A stretch of DNA of 64,000 nucleotides from Euborellia annulipes (GCA_023213315.1 JAKCPI010003116.1:1-64000), one strand, 5' to 3'. Positions 23,641 to 35,722 are shown, counted from the first letter of the stretch. Notes: generated by a model not told the origin, from the letters alone. A program made the numbers and translations.

Positions 23641-23860
23641 AAATTTTTACTTGTTTACAAAATCTCTGAAAGCTCTGCGGATAACATATGATAAGGGTGA
23701 ATTTGCTGAATTCATTCCGAATTGCAACTTTTAATTGAATATGAAAAAAATTTCGGGTATTAATCTTCAAACACTCGTAAAAAATCGGGGAGGGGAATGC
23801 CTCAAGATCCCCTTGTTAGTTAAACACCGAGCCAAAAAAAAAATATAAATAAACCAGGGG

Positions 23861-24077
23861 CTAATATTTCCGGGGAGCCCGAACTCAAAAATTTTTACGA
23901 AACTAAATTTTCCCGCAGAACGGCAAAGATTTTTCCCTCGGTCATGGAATTTTTTTACCTTTTTTTAGGAACACGGAATTTTTTCCGCCCTGCTAAAAAT
24001 TTTTTTTACGAAACTATAAAAAAATTCATTTTTCCGGGGGAGGGGGCGGCCTCCTTGGTCTCCCTTATATACCCCCT
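23861..24077. repeat. G-run/C-run bounded repeat, copy 2
   Basis: Left 'ccaggggctaatatttcc' and right 'tcccttatataccccctg' are the ends. The interior 'cgaactcaaaaattttt' is shared with copy 1 at 23165. Confidence 0.6.
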
Positions 24078-24094
24078 GTTAACTGGAAAACGAG

Positions 24095-24250
24095 AATGTT
24101 GATGGAAATACACGTTTTGAGGGTCTCTCAAAATGGTCTGTCGGGGTGTATGTTCAATCTATTTGGATCTATATCAGAATGCAACTTTAAATTACCGAAA
24201 GTAAAAGAAAGTTTTCTGCTGTAAGAACAATCACACCAGATTACCCCCTC
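24095..24250 (+). repeat. Family A fragment
   Basis: The 5' part (gatggaaatacacgttttgag ... aatggtctgtc) is joined directly to the 3' part (ttaccgaaagtaaaagaaagtt ... tcacaccagatt), so the middle is deleted. It is followed by taccccctccccc, similar to a junction in the hAT MITEs at 39.3 and 49.3 kb. Confidence 0.6.
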
Positions 24251-25269
24251 CCCCTCTCCGAAAAACTTCGCCCTTAGAGCATAATAATAAGGCTTAATTT
24301 AAGAACGGAAAATCTTCTTCCTCTTTTACTAACGCGATCTCTCTTCTCACATTTCATTCTTTTTAATCTTTCACTAATAATTAATCAAATTTATAAATAT
24401 CTCTTTTTTTTTTAAATTAAAAAAAAAAATCCTTTATAGTTGGTTGTCCTTTTCTGAACTTGTTTTCTCCTCTCTCATTCTTTTTTTTTTTTTTTTGTGG
24501 ATACCAGGCAAGATCATTTTCAAACTCAAGTTTGTTTTCTCTCGTTTGAAATCGAATTTTTTTTTTATTTTCCAATACACTAAAGAAAGAACAAGTATAT
24601 TTTATTTAATCAATTTATACATTGGTTTTTATTATAAATTAATTTTTCTTTTTTAATTGAAATCTAAAAAAACGTGTAACAATTAGTTTTTATTTCCTAA
24701 TTAAACAACAGTTTGCCATTATTTATTTTTATTGAAAGAAAAAAAAAAATTTTTGCTGAATTTATTTGTTAGTATTTTTGGAATATATCCTCAGGCTCTC
24801 CTATTAAAGCATATAAAAACTTGAAAAAATAATAACGAGAATGTTTGAAATAGCTATATAACATCAAATAAATTTAATTTATGAATATAATAATATTAAA
24901 TACGCATATCCAGATGTATTATGAATATTTTTAAATGATTTATTTGAACATATGGCTTTTCTTTAATTAGCGCTTTAATACTCCTTGTAAAATAATTTCA
25001 ATTCTTGTAGATATTAAACTTCTTTGAAAGGATGGAATTTTTTCAATCAATGCTCAAATAGACTGATCATTAGCCAATATATTGCTTGTAGATATTGTTT
25101 GCTGAAAGGTAGGCAACCCAAATCACATTCAAGGCTGCCGTAATCCCCGCGTGAACGGGGCCTCTATTCACATGAAATACAGTAATATCAAATAAAACAT
25201 TTTAAATAAATAAATTATATTTTTGGGAACGTGTTCTTTTTATGACAGAAGAACTTTTTTAGTATAAAT
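24251..25269. other. AT-rich stretch, no gene seen
   Basis: Long T-runs lie near 24481-24496. The word 'gaaaggtaggcaacccaaat' at 25103 matches a MITE end family seen at 8479, without its mate. Confidence 0.4.
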
Positions 25270-25455
25270 TATTATTATTATTATTTTTTAAGGTCTTTTT
25301 CGGCATATAAAGCCATTTAGACTCCATCCCTATTTATTTCAAATGATTTTTAGTCAAATCAAATTAAATAAATTTTTCTCGCTTGGGACGGGAAGCGAAC
25401 CCGGAACTCCGGTGCTAGTGTCTTCTCTCTGAGCCACGGCTCACGGGCTATATAT
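25270..25455 (-). mobile_element. tRNA-like SINE, minus strand
   Basis: Read on the minus strand, a head of about 70 bp has an A-box-like tggctcagagagaag and a B-box ggttcgcttcc (near 25390). It is followed by a body with 'gccgaaaaagacctt', related to the SINE bodies at 26.7 and 55.9 kb. Pol III boxes are seen directly; the SINE call is inference. Confidence 0.55.
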
Positions 25456-25767
25456 AAATTATTGACCTAGCAATTACAAAAGTGTATAACACTCTTTCTT
25501 ACAACTGACGTTTTCGATTCATTGTTACATAATAATCCAATAAATTAACCGTTGGCACTAGTTGAAACAATTAAATTCTCATCTAATTATACTGTAGATA
25601 AATAAATAACACAAGGTTAAGTTTGTTAGTATCTTTTGTTTTTATTTTTAGCTTATGCGAATTACGACGTTAATACATCATCTTCATTCATAGGATGACA
25701 CAAACTAACAAATGGCACACTGTATCTTATTTTACTAAAGATAGCAGCACTGTTCCTCTACTTGTTA

Positions 25768-26023
25768 TATGCACCCTGTTATGCAATGGTGTGTCAAAGA
25801 CCAAACATCGAGTTTTGAGAAAATCAACATTAAAGTTTTTTGTTTACATTGGATTATATATAATTTTTCTTGTCAATTGTGCAAGTAACATTAAATATAA
25901 ATTTTTTTAGGACATATTTCATAAAAAATACTATTAATTAAAGCATTTGAAACAATATTCCGTGATTAACTCACTTTTGAATTTTTTTGGTCTTTGACAC
26001 ACCATTGCATAACAGGGTCCATA
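25768..26023. mobile_element. TA-flanked MITE (mariner-like), copy 1
   Basis: Flanked by TA on both sides (25766-25767; 26024-26025). The inverted ends contain accctgttatgcaatggtgt and its complement, about 35 bp each. A second copy in the other orientation is at 57110-57363. TA duplication is typical of Tc1/mariner; no transposase is encoded. Confidence 0.75.
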
Positions 26024-26474
26024 TATGCTTAAATTACTTTAAAGTGGTTATCCTAACTTATGTTACCACGCCTCCATATAACGAGTAGAGTAACAGTGAC
26101 GCCTCCCCCATCTTTAGTAAAATAATACAAAAACAAAAATTTGTAATGCAACAAAATTAGATTGTTAATAATAATGCAATAGTTTTTGTATTTATTCTTA
26201 TTTATATTAAAACTAGCAATCATTTGGAAAATTGATCTTGTTGACACTCATATTTGCACACTCTCCCTTAGAATATTCGGCGCCTCTAGGAGGCGCATCT
26301 TAAGACTTTTGGATAACCGTTGCTTTAAATGGATATCTAATGTATTAAGCATATATAACTGAGTCATGAGGAACAATGCTGCTATCTTTAGTAAAATAAG
26401 ATACAGTGTGCCATCTGCGATGAACGATAAATTAGATTGTTAATCCAAGCCCCTGGAATGCAATAGTTACTTTG

Positions 26475-26525
26475 TGTCATATCTCTGAAGATGATGTATT
26501 AACGTCGAAATGCGCATAAGCTAAA
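26475..26525 (+). ncRNA. Hammerhead ribozyme with extended palindromic stem III
   Basis: CTGAAGA is at 26485-26491 and GAAA at 26507-26510. The stem III strand ATGCGCAT is self-complementary, with A at the cleavage position. This is a longer palindrome than the ACGT of other copies. Stem II is less clear. Confidence 0.5.
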
Positions 26526-26689
26526 AATAAAAACTTTTTGAAACTTAACCTAGTGTTATTTATTTATCTATAATTAGATGAGAATTTAATTAAAAGTTCC
26601 ATAACCCGTTTCGAATTAATTCTGAATTAATCTTTAGTGAGTTGGTTATTTTCAAAAATTTCCATTTTTGTTTTTTAATTTGTTGAAGG

Positions 26690-26830
26690 CCTTTTTCGGT
26701 ATCTGAGGCCATTTAGACTCCGTCTCTATTTATTTCAATTGATTAGTATCCACTTCAATGTAATGCCGGAGACGGAATCGAACCGTTTACTTTTAAATGA
26801 TCCCAACTGCTATAGTATTTAATGTAAGAT
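26690..26830 (-). mobile_element. SINE fragment, minus strand
   Basis: Contains 'ggcctttttcggtatctgaggccatttagactccgt' and a B-box-like ggttcgattcc complement near 26770. It parallels the SINE at 25270. Confidence 0.45.
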
Positions 26831-27638
26831 ATGAGCCTTTTGTTTTTTATTTTTAATTTATTATTTAAAACATCAAGAAATTGTTGTTCTTACGACCGGT
26901 TTCTGACTATTTTTTAACGTCTCCAGGTTAATATACAAAGTTTTACATATTAATTAGAGCGTGTTCTTAATAAACTTTTATAAAAATTTTTTATAACATG
27001 TTAATATAACACGAGAAATACGTACTTAATAAATAATATTCATGTCTTAATCATGTCATCATAGGAAACTTAATTCGTTTTCTAATAAACAAGAGACTTG
27101 AAATTTTTCGGCTATCGAATACTATTTGAAAGTAAAATTAAATCTTTCTTTTAGACGTTTTTAAGAGCGGTAGCCATACGTTTTAAAGCTATAAATTATT
27201 AGATAGCATCTCCAAACTAAATGCTAAATTTTGTTATCTCATATTGAATTTTTTAAATTTATTTACTAGAATTAGTCTGCTCTCATTTTTAATTGTCCAA
27301 ACTTCCTTTGGGGAGGTGTACAAAATATAAAATATACATTTAATTTTCTAATTCTCTCTCGATATATTTCATATATTGGTAAGAGAAAGTAAAAATTTAA
27401 ATGATGCTACAGAAGTGAATTTTGAATTAGATTTCTTTGAGATATTAAATAATTTAATTATAGATCATGAAATTATCAATTTCATTCAGCCTAATAAACA
27501 GAAAGTGAGCTATTTTATTTTTAAAGATAAAAAGATTTTCCTCTATCACTCTCTTGCCTTCCCCTACATGCCTCCCCCTCGCTACTGGAGTGGGAGGAAA
27601 TTTATAGCCTTCTAACAATGGAATCTTTTTATTTTTAG
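26831..27638. other. Possible intron or upstream region of the host gene
   Basis: AT-rich. A decayed 5' hairpin of family A (ctctctcgatatatttcatat ... ggtaagagaaagta) lies at 27350-27394. A GC-richer patch at 27553-27600 lacks clear splice sites. Confidence 0.4.
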
Positions 27639-28843
27639 GCGATTTCCCCTTGCCAAGAGATTGTTGCCCTCCCCTCTCGCGGTTTCACCGGCGGCGCCGA
27701 CTCTCACCGCCCCTCCGCTGCCAGTCGAGAAGACGCTTACAAGCCATTAACACCTCCACCCCCCGTTCGTCGAAATAAACAGGTAAATTTTATATTTTTT
27801 AAATTTATTTCTTTTATAAAATGATATCTTTTAATTAGTTTTATGTATTTTTATAATATTTCAAGTAAATATTCAAAAAAAAAATCTTTCTAAAATGATT
27901 TATTTGCCAAAACTCAAATTATGATTTTTTCATCTAGATTTGAATGAAAAATATGAAATTTTTTTCAATCAACGCTCAAAGACTGTTGTAAACCAGTTAA
28001 TAAATCGTTTCAAATTGTTGAGTTTGTGTTTGAGTGGACAAATGATTTATTAATACTGTATAATACGTAGTTGAGTTTGATTATTAGCCTAAGCCCTCCT
28101 TTAACAATAAAAAAGAGTAATTATTTTTTATTCTAACAATGAATTTTTTTATATTATTAAAACAGAAAACATTCGAATCGATTTTTCGACTGGCAACTAA
28201 ACGATTCTATTTACCTCACCACAATCTGTTGAGAGGACGTTCTGAAACCAGCGTCATCTTGGCAACTTCTCTCCAACAAGATCCAAGTAATATTTTTTAT
28301 TATTCATAATATTTATAAATATTTTATCATTTAATCCAATAACATCTAGCTGTCCCGGAAGACTTGGGTTGCCCACCCAAGTTCTCTATCAATAAAACTC
28401 CAGAAAATATGAATAATAAATATAGACCTATCATTTCTATTTTATTATAGTTTTTCTTAGCATTAATATAATAACTAGCTGCACAGTCAGATTTGGGGGC
28501 CATGGTGCGTTTTTTTATTAAATTCTTTCAGTCAGAGTCGTCCTTAAGACTATTTTTTCAAAAAATATTTTAAATCATTAATAGAAGGTATAATAACGTG
28601 AAAAAATTTTTTTGAAAAACTTTTCTCTTATTTTTCCTTCCTGAAATTGGAATGTACAGTACTATCGGGAACTAAATATATGTCGACACAAAAACAATCT
28701 GGTGTGACAAGCACAGAACACAACTTTCGATTACCTAAGGTAAGAGAAAGTTGTGTGCTGTGCGACCAATCATACCATATTTTTTAATTAATTTTCTTGC
28801 TTTTTATTTTTTTTTTTTTTTAGTTCTGAGTCTATTTTCCTGA
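27639..28843 (+). CDS. Possible 3' exons of a host protein-coding gene
   Basis: Three candidate exons join in frame. Exon 1 is 27639-27782 (144 bp, preceded by atttttag, followed by gtaaat). Exon 2 is 28166-28286 (121 bp, preceded by ttaaaacag, followed by gtaata). Exon 3 is 28824-28843, preceded by a long T-tract and tag, ending in TGA after six codons. Exon 1 is GC-rich in an AT-rich setting and open only in the frame that fits exon 2. The predicted tail of about 95 residues is proline- and arginine-rich (PLTPPPPVRRNKQ near 36-48), then RLATKRFYLPHHN. No family is recognised. Upstream exons are not located; the GC block at 22.3-22.9 kb is a candidate promoter. Coding is inferred from splice signals and frame only. 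Confidence 0.45.
28655..28790 (+). repeat. Family A 3'-end fragment in the last candidate intron
   Basis: It carries the terminal hairpin (ctatcgggaactaaatat; aatctggtgtgacaagcaca; gtgctgtgcgaccaatcata). Its 3' T-rich flank could have helped create the acceptor of the next exon. Confidence 0.7.
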
Positions 28844-28879
28844 GAATAATTTTGAGTTGGTTTCTCTTCTGACAAAACT

Positions 28880-28985
28880 GGCCGGACTCTCTTCTGCACT
28901 AAACAACTACCAGTAACAACTGAGCTTCTCTTCTGGAGTAACAACTGAGCTTCTCTTCTAGTGTTTCTACTGAACTTCTCTTCTC
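28880..28985 (+). repeat. Short minisatellite, cttctcttct units
   Basis: About four degenerate units contain 'ctgagcttctcttct' (near 28918, 28947, 28977). If the gene model is right they lie in the 3' untranslated region. Confidence 0.55.
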
Positions 28986-29311
28986 AAGGAATTTGAAGTA
29001 AGGCCAGCGTTTATTTTAAAGGAGACTCAGATTTCATTCAATGGACCATACCTATAGTTGACCATAAATACATACATTTTCTACAGTCAACTAAAGTTAA
29101 GTGATACTCTTTAGGACATTATTAAAGAGAGATGATAGTTTAAAGACATTCTAAAGATATAAAAAAAAATTTAAATTCTTTTTACAACAATAATAATTTA
29201 CAATCAAAGATAAACTTAAAAATTTTAAAATAACATTTTTTTAGTTTTTGATCAATGAGCATTCGCACTTATACAACACACACACACATACACAGAATTA
29301 TGTAAGTCATG
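28986..29311. other. AT-rich stretch, no gene seen
   Basis: Possible continuation of a 3' untranslated region. No clear polyadenylation signal is assigned. A (CA)n run lies near 29278. Confidence 0.35.
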
Positions 29312-29653
29312 TGGTTCTCAACTTATTTTCATTCACGAACCGACAATTATTGATTTTTTTATTTATAAAACGGTTAAACAAAAATACGAATTGCATTTTG
29401 AAAGACATACCGTTATTAATATTATGATTTTATTACATTAATAATAGAAATAATTAAGAAATTTTCATTTTAGTTCTGAACGGCAATATCATTAATTTTT
29501 TCATATTTGCACTTGTCCATCGTGATGTTGTTATTTATATTTAAATTACAAAAAAAAAAAAAATGAAATAAATAAATAATAAAAATAAATTTAATTTTTA
29601 TATAAAAAAGAACATCTCGTGGTGCAATGCAATGCGCGGTGGTTGAGAACCCT
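29312..29653. mobile_element. Possible hAT MITE, degenerate
   Basis: Left 'catgtggttctcaac' and right 'ggttgagaaccctg' are inverted and resemble hAT ends. No matching 8-bp duplication is found (atgtaagt vs atttgcaa), so the edges are uncertain. Confidence 0.4.
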
Positions 29654-30480
29654 GATTTGCAACTTGGTTATTTTCATTTTTTTACTATATTCTTTTATTA
29701 AAGTTCATTTATTCATCATTTACCTAAAACTACTAATTTCTCTAAATAAATTATGTAGATTTCTATTTTTTTCCGAATCATTCTTATACCGTGTGATTTT
29801 TTTTATATATAAATCAAATAAAAATTGTAATAAATAAAGAAAAAAAAATCAATTTATATATAAAAAAAAAACAAAATTATAGATATTTGAAAATTTTATA
29901 AAAATTGATTATAAAATTCAATTTTCAGTTCAAATGAAGTTTAAAGATGAAAATAACTCTCTCAATCCTCTACCTCCCTACCCTTCCTCTCAAACACTCA
30001 CACACACATAGGTATTTTAGGCCCCAAACTCTCTTCCTCTTTAGGTTAGGTTTCCTTGCTGCCTTTCTGCGAGATCACCAAGTCGTCAAGTTATAAGGTG
30101 TGTTCTGCCATTCTGGCAAACATTTAGCTAATAGGTAATGAAGAAAGGGTGGGTTTTTAGCTTCAGGGCTTCTCTTTCAGTGTATTCTTCGAGCGATTCG
30201 ATGGAAATGGAGGATGGAAATGAAACAAGGTATTTACATGCCCTCTCTATAGGAGTAGGAATGGACATAAGGTCCATTTAGATTTTTTAATTCCTTATTT
30301 ACAAACTAAAAATTATATTTTGAATCAAGTATTCAAATTAAAGAAATTTCATCAAAAAAGTTGAACAAAATAATTAATTGAAGCAGCCATTTTTAAACTT
30401 CACATACACATAATAAAGCTTTTAATATCAATATAAACACAAAAAACCAAAACTAAACAATTTTGCTACAAAATGTATTA
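29654..30480. other. Intergenic stretch, no gene seen
   Basis: CT-rich DNA at 29950-30060 with a (CA)n run. A possible exon at 30162-30230 (agcttcagg ... acaag|gtattt) is open in one frame but has no other support. Confidence 0.35.
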
Positions 30481-32770
30481 ATTGGCTGCAAATATTTTAA
30501 CCAATCTGAGTCTCCTCTTTATTTTTAATAAGCAGATCATGTCATCGATGATGAAGGGGACGGTTTCTATAAATTTAAATGTTTAATTTTCAAAATTTAT
30601 TTTTAATGTTAAAATTTGTTTTTGTCAATTTTTAATTTCGAAGGGTTTTTTTCAACCCCTAAATCCCCTCAGATCCGCTTATTTTTATTATTTTTATTAT
30701 TGCTTGCGAAAAACGAGTAAAGCCATGAGGTCTAAAAAAAAAAAATTGGGAGTTTCAAATGCTTAAAAGATTACAAATTTCGAGATTCAGTACAAAAAAT
30801 AATTTTATTTAATTTTATTTAAATTTAAAAAAATGAAAAATTTCGAAAGTAGCTATCTTGTAAATGTAAAATGTTCAATTTTATAATTAATTAAGAATTT
30901 GATTTATTATAATAACTCCATTGTCTCTTTACTCTTCTTTCGCAAGCAATAGTTATATAAGTAAAAATTGTAAAAAGCAAAATAAAAATTAAATTTATAG
31001 TTTTTGAAGTATCATCATCAGTTCACATTCAAATGCCATATACAAGTTAATTTGCAATTCTTTATATAGAGTCCTTGGATCAAACTCCAAATGCTCTAAA
31101 TTAATTTGTAAATTTCTTTAATTGTTGAATATTAATTTATATGTGACTTGAGTGTGAATCTTTAAAAAAATCCCGACAAGTCCTGAATTATTTGGAACTT
31201 TATTAGATAAAAGAAAACTCACAAAAATTATAAAATTTTAATAAGCAAACACTTATTCATTTTATTAGAAGCAAAATTTAATTGATTTATTTTGAAATTT
31301 TTAAAAATTTTTTATTTATTTACCTCATCACTTAATTCTTGGTTTAAGATTGAGTCGAATTCATAAAAATATTTTAAGAATTTCAATTTATAAGAAGAAA
31401 TACAAAAGATTTTTCTCATCATATCAACGAAACAAAATTTTATTTTTTCTCTATTTATTGAAACTTTAAAATGTCAATGAATCTACTCTATTTTTTTATT
31501 CTGCTTTATTATTTCAATTGTTGTTAGAATTAAGGGACATTATTTTTTTGTAAATATTTTTTGTAAACTTGAGCTCTCTCGGATTTCCGTTCGCTAGAAA
31601 ATCAGCATGCAATCAAAAATCACTGTTTACCCCCGTTAGGCGTTAGGCAGTCTAGAGTTTGGAAGGAAGAGATGAGTTCTTGTTTTTTATTTTTTTTTTT
31701 ATTTTTGATCTCAAAAACCGAAACTTGTCATGTTTCATTGGATTCTTGATTCTGATCACATTGATTTCGAACAGCAAGTGAATATAAAGATTCTCTTGTG
31801 GAGAGTAATAACAACCTTTCGATAAATGATTTCTAGATTTAGGCAGGTATTTCATCATCAGTACTCAGTTCAGTTCGGATCCTTGTGTTAAGATGATAAG
31901 TCCAATGAAAATACAACAAGTTTCTTCTATTCGGACAAAATTAATTAGGCCTTAGGCCTATGAAAGTTCTCTTCGGCCAAAATTAAATGCATGTCTTTCG
32001 ATTTTTATTATATTAGGGAATGATAGAGGTGAGGGGGATCACTCTCCCCGGGCGCAATAATTTTTAAATATAGGTCCCTTTAGCTTAGCTTCACTTAAAC
32101 AACAATGATATTTGAATTTGGGAGAGTGGTCACACTTAATGAATATGCAATTTTTGCACTTCTAAAACTTTTTTATTTAAGATCTTTACGATCTTTCTTT
32201 TCTGATTTTTTTTTTATGCGAAGAATAAAAAGGAAGAATTGTGAATGAAGTACGAACATTCATTCATTCTTCGAAGACTATGAAGACCAAGAATACATAT
32301 CAACAAAGGCATACTCTATGAAGATCAAAAAGACATCAACAAAGACAATACTTTATGAAGAAGACGTCTCCACGCCTCAACCTCTTCAAAAGAAGCTTAA
32401 ATGTGTGAATTTGTGTTGTGTATTTAAAATAATATTTTTTATGTAAAAACTATGTTAAACTATGTATAAACTATTAAAAAAAATAAATGTTTCCCATTTT
32501 ATTTTTCAGCCGAGGATGTCAACTTGTATTCATAATTAATTCAACAAAAGAGAATTAATTTTGAATATGAGTTTTTTATTTAACATTTTGAGATTTTTTT
32601 GTTCAGATAGTAAGCAGCGATAGCAGAAACCAACACCTGAAATGGATTTCTTCAAATGAATTTTGCCAACTTATTATGGTGCATCTTTATGAAAAAGTAA
32701 TTATCTTTTTCTTATTTTTTTTATAGTATAGTCCTTGATATTGAATTAATTACTGTTTGAAATTTCTTTG
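30481..32770. other. AT-rich stretch with a hammerhead-like trace
   Basis: No gene is supported. On the minus strand near 31815-31860, 'CTGATGATGAAATACC' and a later TCGAAAGG suggest a decayed ribozyme. A purine-rich repetitive patch lies at 32230-32400. Confidence 0.4.
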
Positions 32771-32914
32771 CTATATCAGGGGCGAATATAGAAATTTCTT
32801 CGGGGGGGGGGGGGTTTCTAATTTATTCTAATTTATTTTATTTTTTTTTTTAGAAAAAAACATTCACACTTTTTTCTCATTCACACACACAGCTAATTTA
32901 TTTTAATCTAAAGA
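32771..32914. repeat. Partial G-run repeat plus SINE words
   Basis: 'caggggcgaatatagaaatttcttc' plus a G-run matches one end of the repeats at 23.2 and 24 kb. A short 'cattcacactttttt' SINE-tail word follows at 32860. Confidence 0.45.
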
Positions 32915-33398
32915 GAAAAAGTTTTAAATTCTGTTACCATGGCAACCATTTCTCCCATCTTTCCTTCGAAGAAAAAGGGGAAAGGGGGTTTTAACAAATT
33001 TTCAGGAAAAAAAAAAAAAATACATTTTAAAGAGCGTCTAAAAAATAGTTGATTTATGAATTTTTTAAAAAATGGTTGGAACGAATTTTTAGAAAATCGA
33101 AAAAAACTAAAAAAGTACATCAGTAAAGTACTAGTACTTTTTGGCCGATTTTGTTTAAAAGCTTATTTACACGAGTTCGGAAGGTGCCTAACTTAAATAT
33201 AAAATTTCAACCTCCTAGCTCATTTCCTTCATGGTAAAAATGTCGACACACACACACCAGACCAATTTGCGGGACCCACTTTTTTGGACTCAGGGGACCT
33301 CAAAACGTGTATATCCATCAAAATCTCGACATCGAATTTTTGACATGATCGCAATACTTTCTCTCTATATATTTCATATATAGGGTAAGAGAAAGTAA
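32915..33398 (-). repeat. Family A repeat, minus copy (head-to-head pair)
   Basis: Runs in reverse from the 'ttaccatggcaaccattt' block to the 5' hairpin ctttctctctatatatttc ... ggtaagagaaagta. It abuts the plus copy that starts at 33399. Confidence 0.8.
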
Positions 33399-34070
33399 AA
33401 AGAGTGTCCCGCGAATTGGTTTGTGTGTGTGTGTGTGAATATTTTTAAGCATGAAGAAAATGAGCTAAGAAGTTGAAATTTTATATTACACCTCCCCGAG
33501 GCGTGAAAATAAGCTTTCGAACAAAATTGATCAAAAAGTACTAGTTCTTTTTCAGTTTTTTTTTTTTTTTTAATTTCTCGAAAATTTCGTTTAACGATTT
33601 TGATTAAAATTCATACTATATCAAATACTTTTTAGATGCTCTTTAAAAAATATATCATTGAAATTTTTAGTAAAACTTGTTTGAAATATACTTTACTGTA
33701 TTAGTGGTATTTCAGATTTTTCAAATTGCTTTTCTGGCTCTTTCTTCCCTAGAGCCCTATGTTAATTTCGATTCAAAAGGGGGTCCCTTTGGAACTTTTT
33801 ACACATTTAAAAAAATTGTTTTTCAATTCTTATGAAATTTTGTATTTATTTAGGATTCTATTGTGTATAAAATATCCAAATATGAGATTAAAATTTTGAA
33901 AAATAACCATAGTTTATTTCAAGCAGTTAACATTTAAAATTCGCAATTCATCAATTGACTTTTTACTTTTTTCTCTTCATAAAAAATCTGGTGTGACAAC
34001 ACTTTTCTCTTCAGTAATGGAAAGTTGTGTGCTGGGCGTTAAATCACATCAGATTTTTTATTCCAAGCCT
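33399..34070 (+). repeat. Family A repeat, plus copy, diverged
   Basis: Starts at the 'gtcccgcgaattggt' zone, with a (GT)n run at 33421, and ends with the 3' hairpin near 33985-34065. The middle (33720-33960) is replaced by unrelated AT-rich DNA. Confidence 0.7.
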
Positions 34071-34805
34071 ATCTATAAATTCCTTATTTTAAAAATAACG
34101 GTGAATTTATTCTAAATAGGTGACCCAACCAAATAAAAATACCACGTTTAATTCAAAAACAATTTAAAACAAAATAAAATACAAGTTTTAATTAAAAAAG
34201 AAAAGCTTTTAATTAAATCTACACCAACCAGACAGGAAAAAAAATTGTTTAATTTAAGGAAACGACCATTTAAAATTTGTTCCATGTAAACGACGTGCTC
34301 TTAGTGAAAAGATTATGCTCAAATGGGACACACACACACATACACACACACACACCCTCTCTCGACAAAGGATTTTTCAATGTCCAGCGTGTTTGAATTA
34401 AAATATGACTCCATCATTTTGAGAGAATCCAATTGCCATCTTGCAGTCAGTCAGTCAGTAATGGTTTTCTTTCTCGAGAAATTTCCAAGTCGTGACAAAA
34501 TGTGTTGTAGCGTAAATCAAAAAACAAAATAGGAATTTCTTTTTCTTTTTTTTTTTTAATATGAACATGATGATGATAATTTGAAACTCAACTAAAAAAA
34601 AAAAAAATTTATAATAATAACAACCATCATCAAGAAATTTCTTTTTAAGGTAAATTTAATTAGGTACTTTATATGAAAATAAATTTACAGAAATCCTTCA
34701 ACTTAATGAATTTATAAAAAATGTGTCCCTCATATATAGAAATAGAAATAAAACATTTTGAATGAATCTTAAAAATAATTTGACTTTATTGGGCTATTAG
34801 ACTAA
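34071..34805. other. Microsatellites, no gene seen
   Basis: A (CA)n run lies at 34328-34355 and a (CAGT)n run at 34445-34460. Otherwise AT-rich. Confidence 0.5.
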
Positions 34806-35722
34806 TTTTTGGTCTGACAAGGGGAGTGCATACTTCATGTCACCGATTTGAACGAAATTTTTTATGTGTAGTACTTAATGAAAAACAAATTCTGTTAAAG
34901 CGAGAAAATGCACTTCTCAACGGTTCGTCTAAAAAAAAAATGTTAAAGATTTTGCCAGCATACCTTGCTAACAATGCATTTACAAAAGCCGCAATCGGTA
35001 GCGTTCATTCTTTGTAAACATGAAATCTCGAGTTCGAATCTCGCCGTATGCAACAATTTTTTTGTGTAATTTATTTTTTTTGGATTTCTAAGAATATTAA
35101 TAAAAAAATAAAGTTTTTTTTTTTAATTATTGGCTTTTAATTTTTAACATGTTATTTATATTTAAAGAAAATTCAAATGCTTTCTGTCAAAAATATAATA
35201 TAAAAAAATATTTAATATTATACGAGAAATACAGTATATTACAATTAATTGAACACATAAATAAATTTACAATAATATTAAATATTTCCTTTTTTGACAG
35301 AAAGCATTTGAATTTTCTTTAAATACAATATATGGAACAACATGTTAAAAATTAAAGGCAAATATTAAAAAAAACTTTTTATTTATTTATTATTATTAAA
35401 AAATATTTTTTAAAACCAAAAAAATTAAATTACACAAAAAAATTGTTGCATACGGCGAGATTCGAACTCGAGATTTCATGTTTACAAAGAATGAACGCTA
35501 CCGATCTAGCCAGACACGCTTTTTTTTTCTAAATGTTATTGTTAGCAACGGCTTAAGGCATGCTGGCAAAATCTTTAACATTTTTTTTTTAGACGAACCG
35601 TTGAGAAGTGCGTTCTCTCGCTTTAACAGAATTTGTTTTTCATTAAGTACTACACATAAAAAAAATTTCGTTCAAATCGGTGACATGAAGGCTATGCACT
35701 CCCCTTGTGAGCTAAATTGATC
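34806..35722. mobile_element. Large foldback with tRNA-like sequence in both arms
   Basis: Inverted arms of about 430 bp (34806-35245 and 35275-35722) share gggagtgcat..ttcatgtcaccgattt and cgagttcgaatctcgccgta. Each arm contains a tRNA-like unit of about 70 bp; on the minus strand the right arm has A-box tggctagatcggtagcg (near 35510) and B-box gagttcgaatctc. The anticodon-arm equivalent is not canonical, so this is a tRNA-derived unit and not a tRNA gene. Confidence 0.7.

Larger units (their letters stand above)
25570..26592. mobile_element. PLE-type foldback containing a TA-flanked MITE
   Basis: Outer arms 25570-25770 and 26340-26592 are inverted (attaaattctcatcta; agcttatgcg/cgcataagct; atagcagca/tgctgctat). 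The right arm carries an intact hammerhead core on the plus strand, and the left arm has a mutated one. The centre holds the MITE at 25768-26023. Confidence 0.7.

Noticed and set aside
31652..31858. 68-codon frame overlapping a ctgatgatga motif
   Set aside because: No domain; the motif lacks a convincing stem II and stem III.
32255..32445. Open frame of about 60 codons in a purine-rich patch
   Set aside because: Repetitive atgaagat/aacaaag words explain the open frame; no splice or start support.
35450..35525. Candidate tRNA gene on minus
   Set aside because: A- and B-boxes are good but the anticodon arm does not fold canonically and the unit lies in a foldback.
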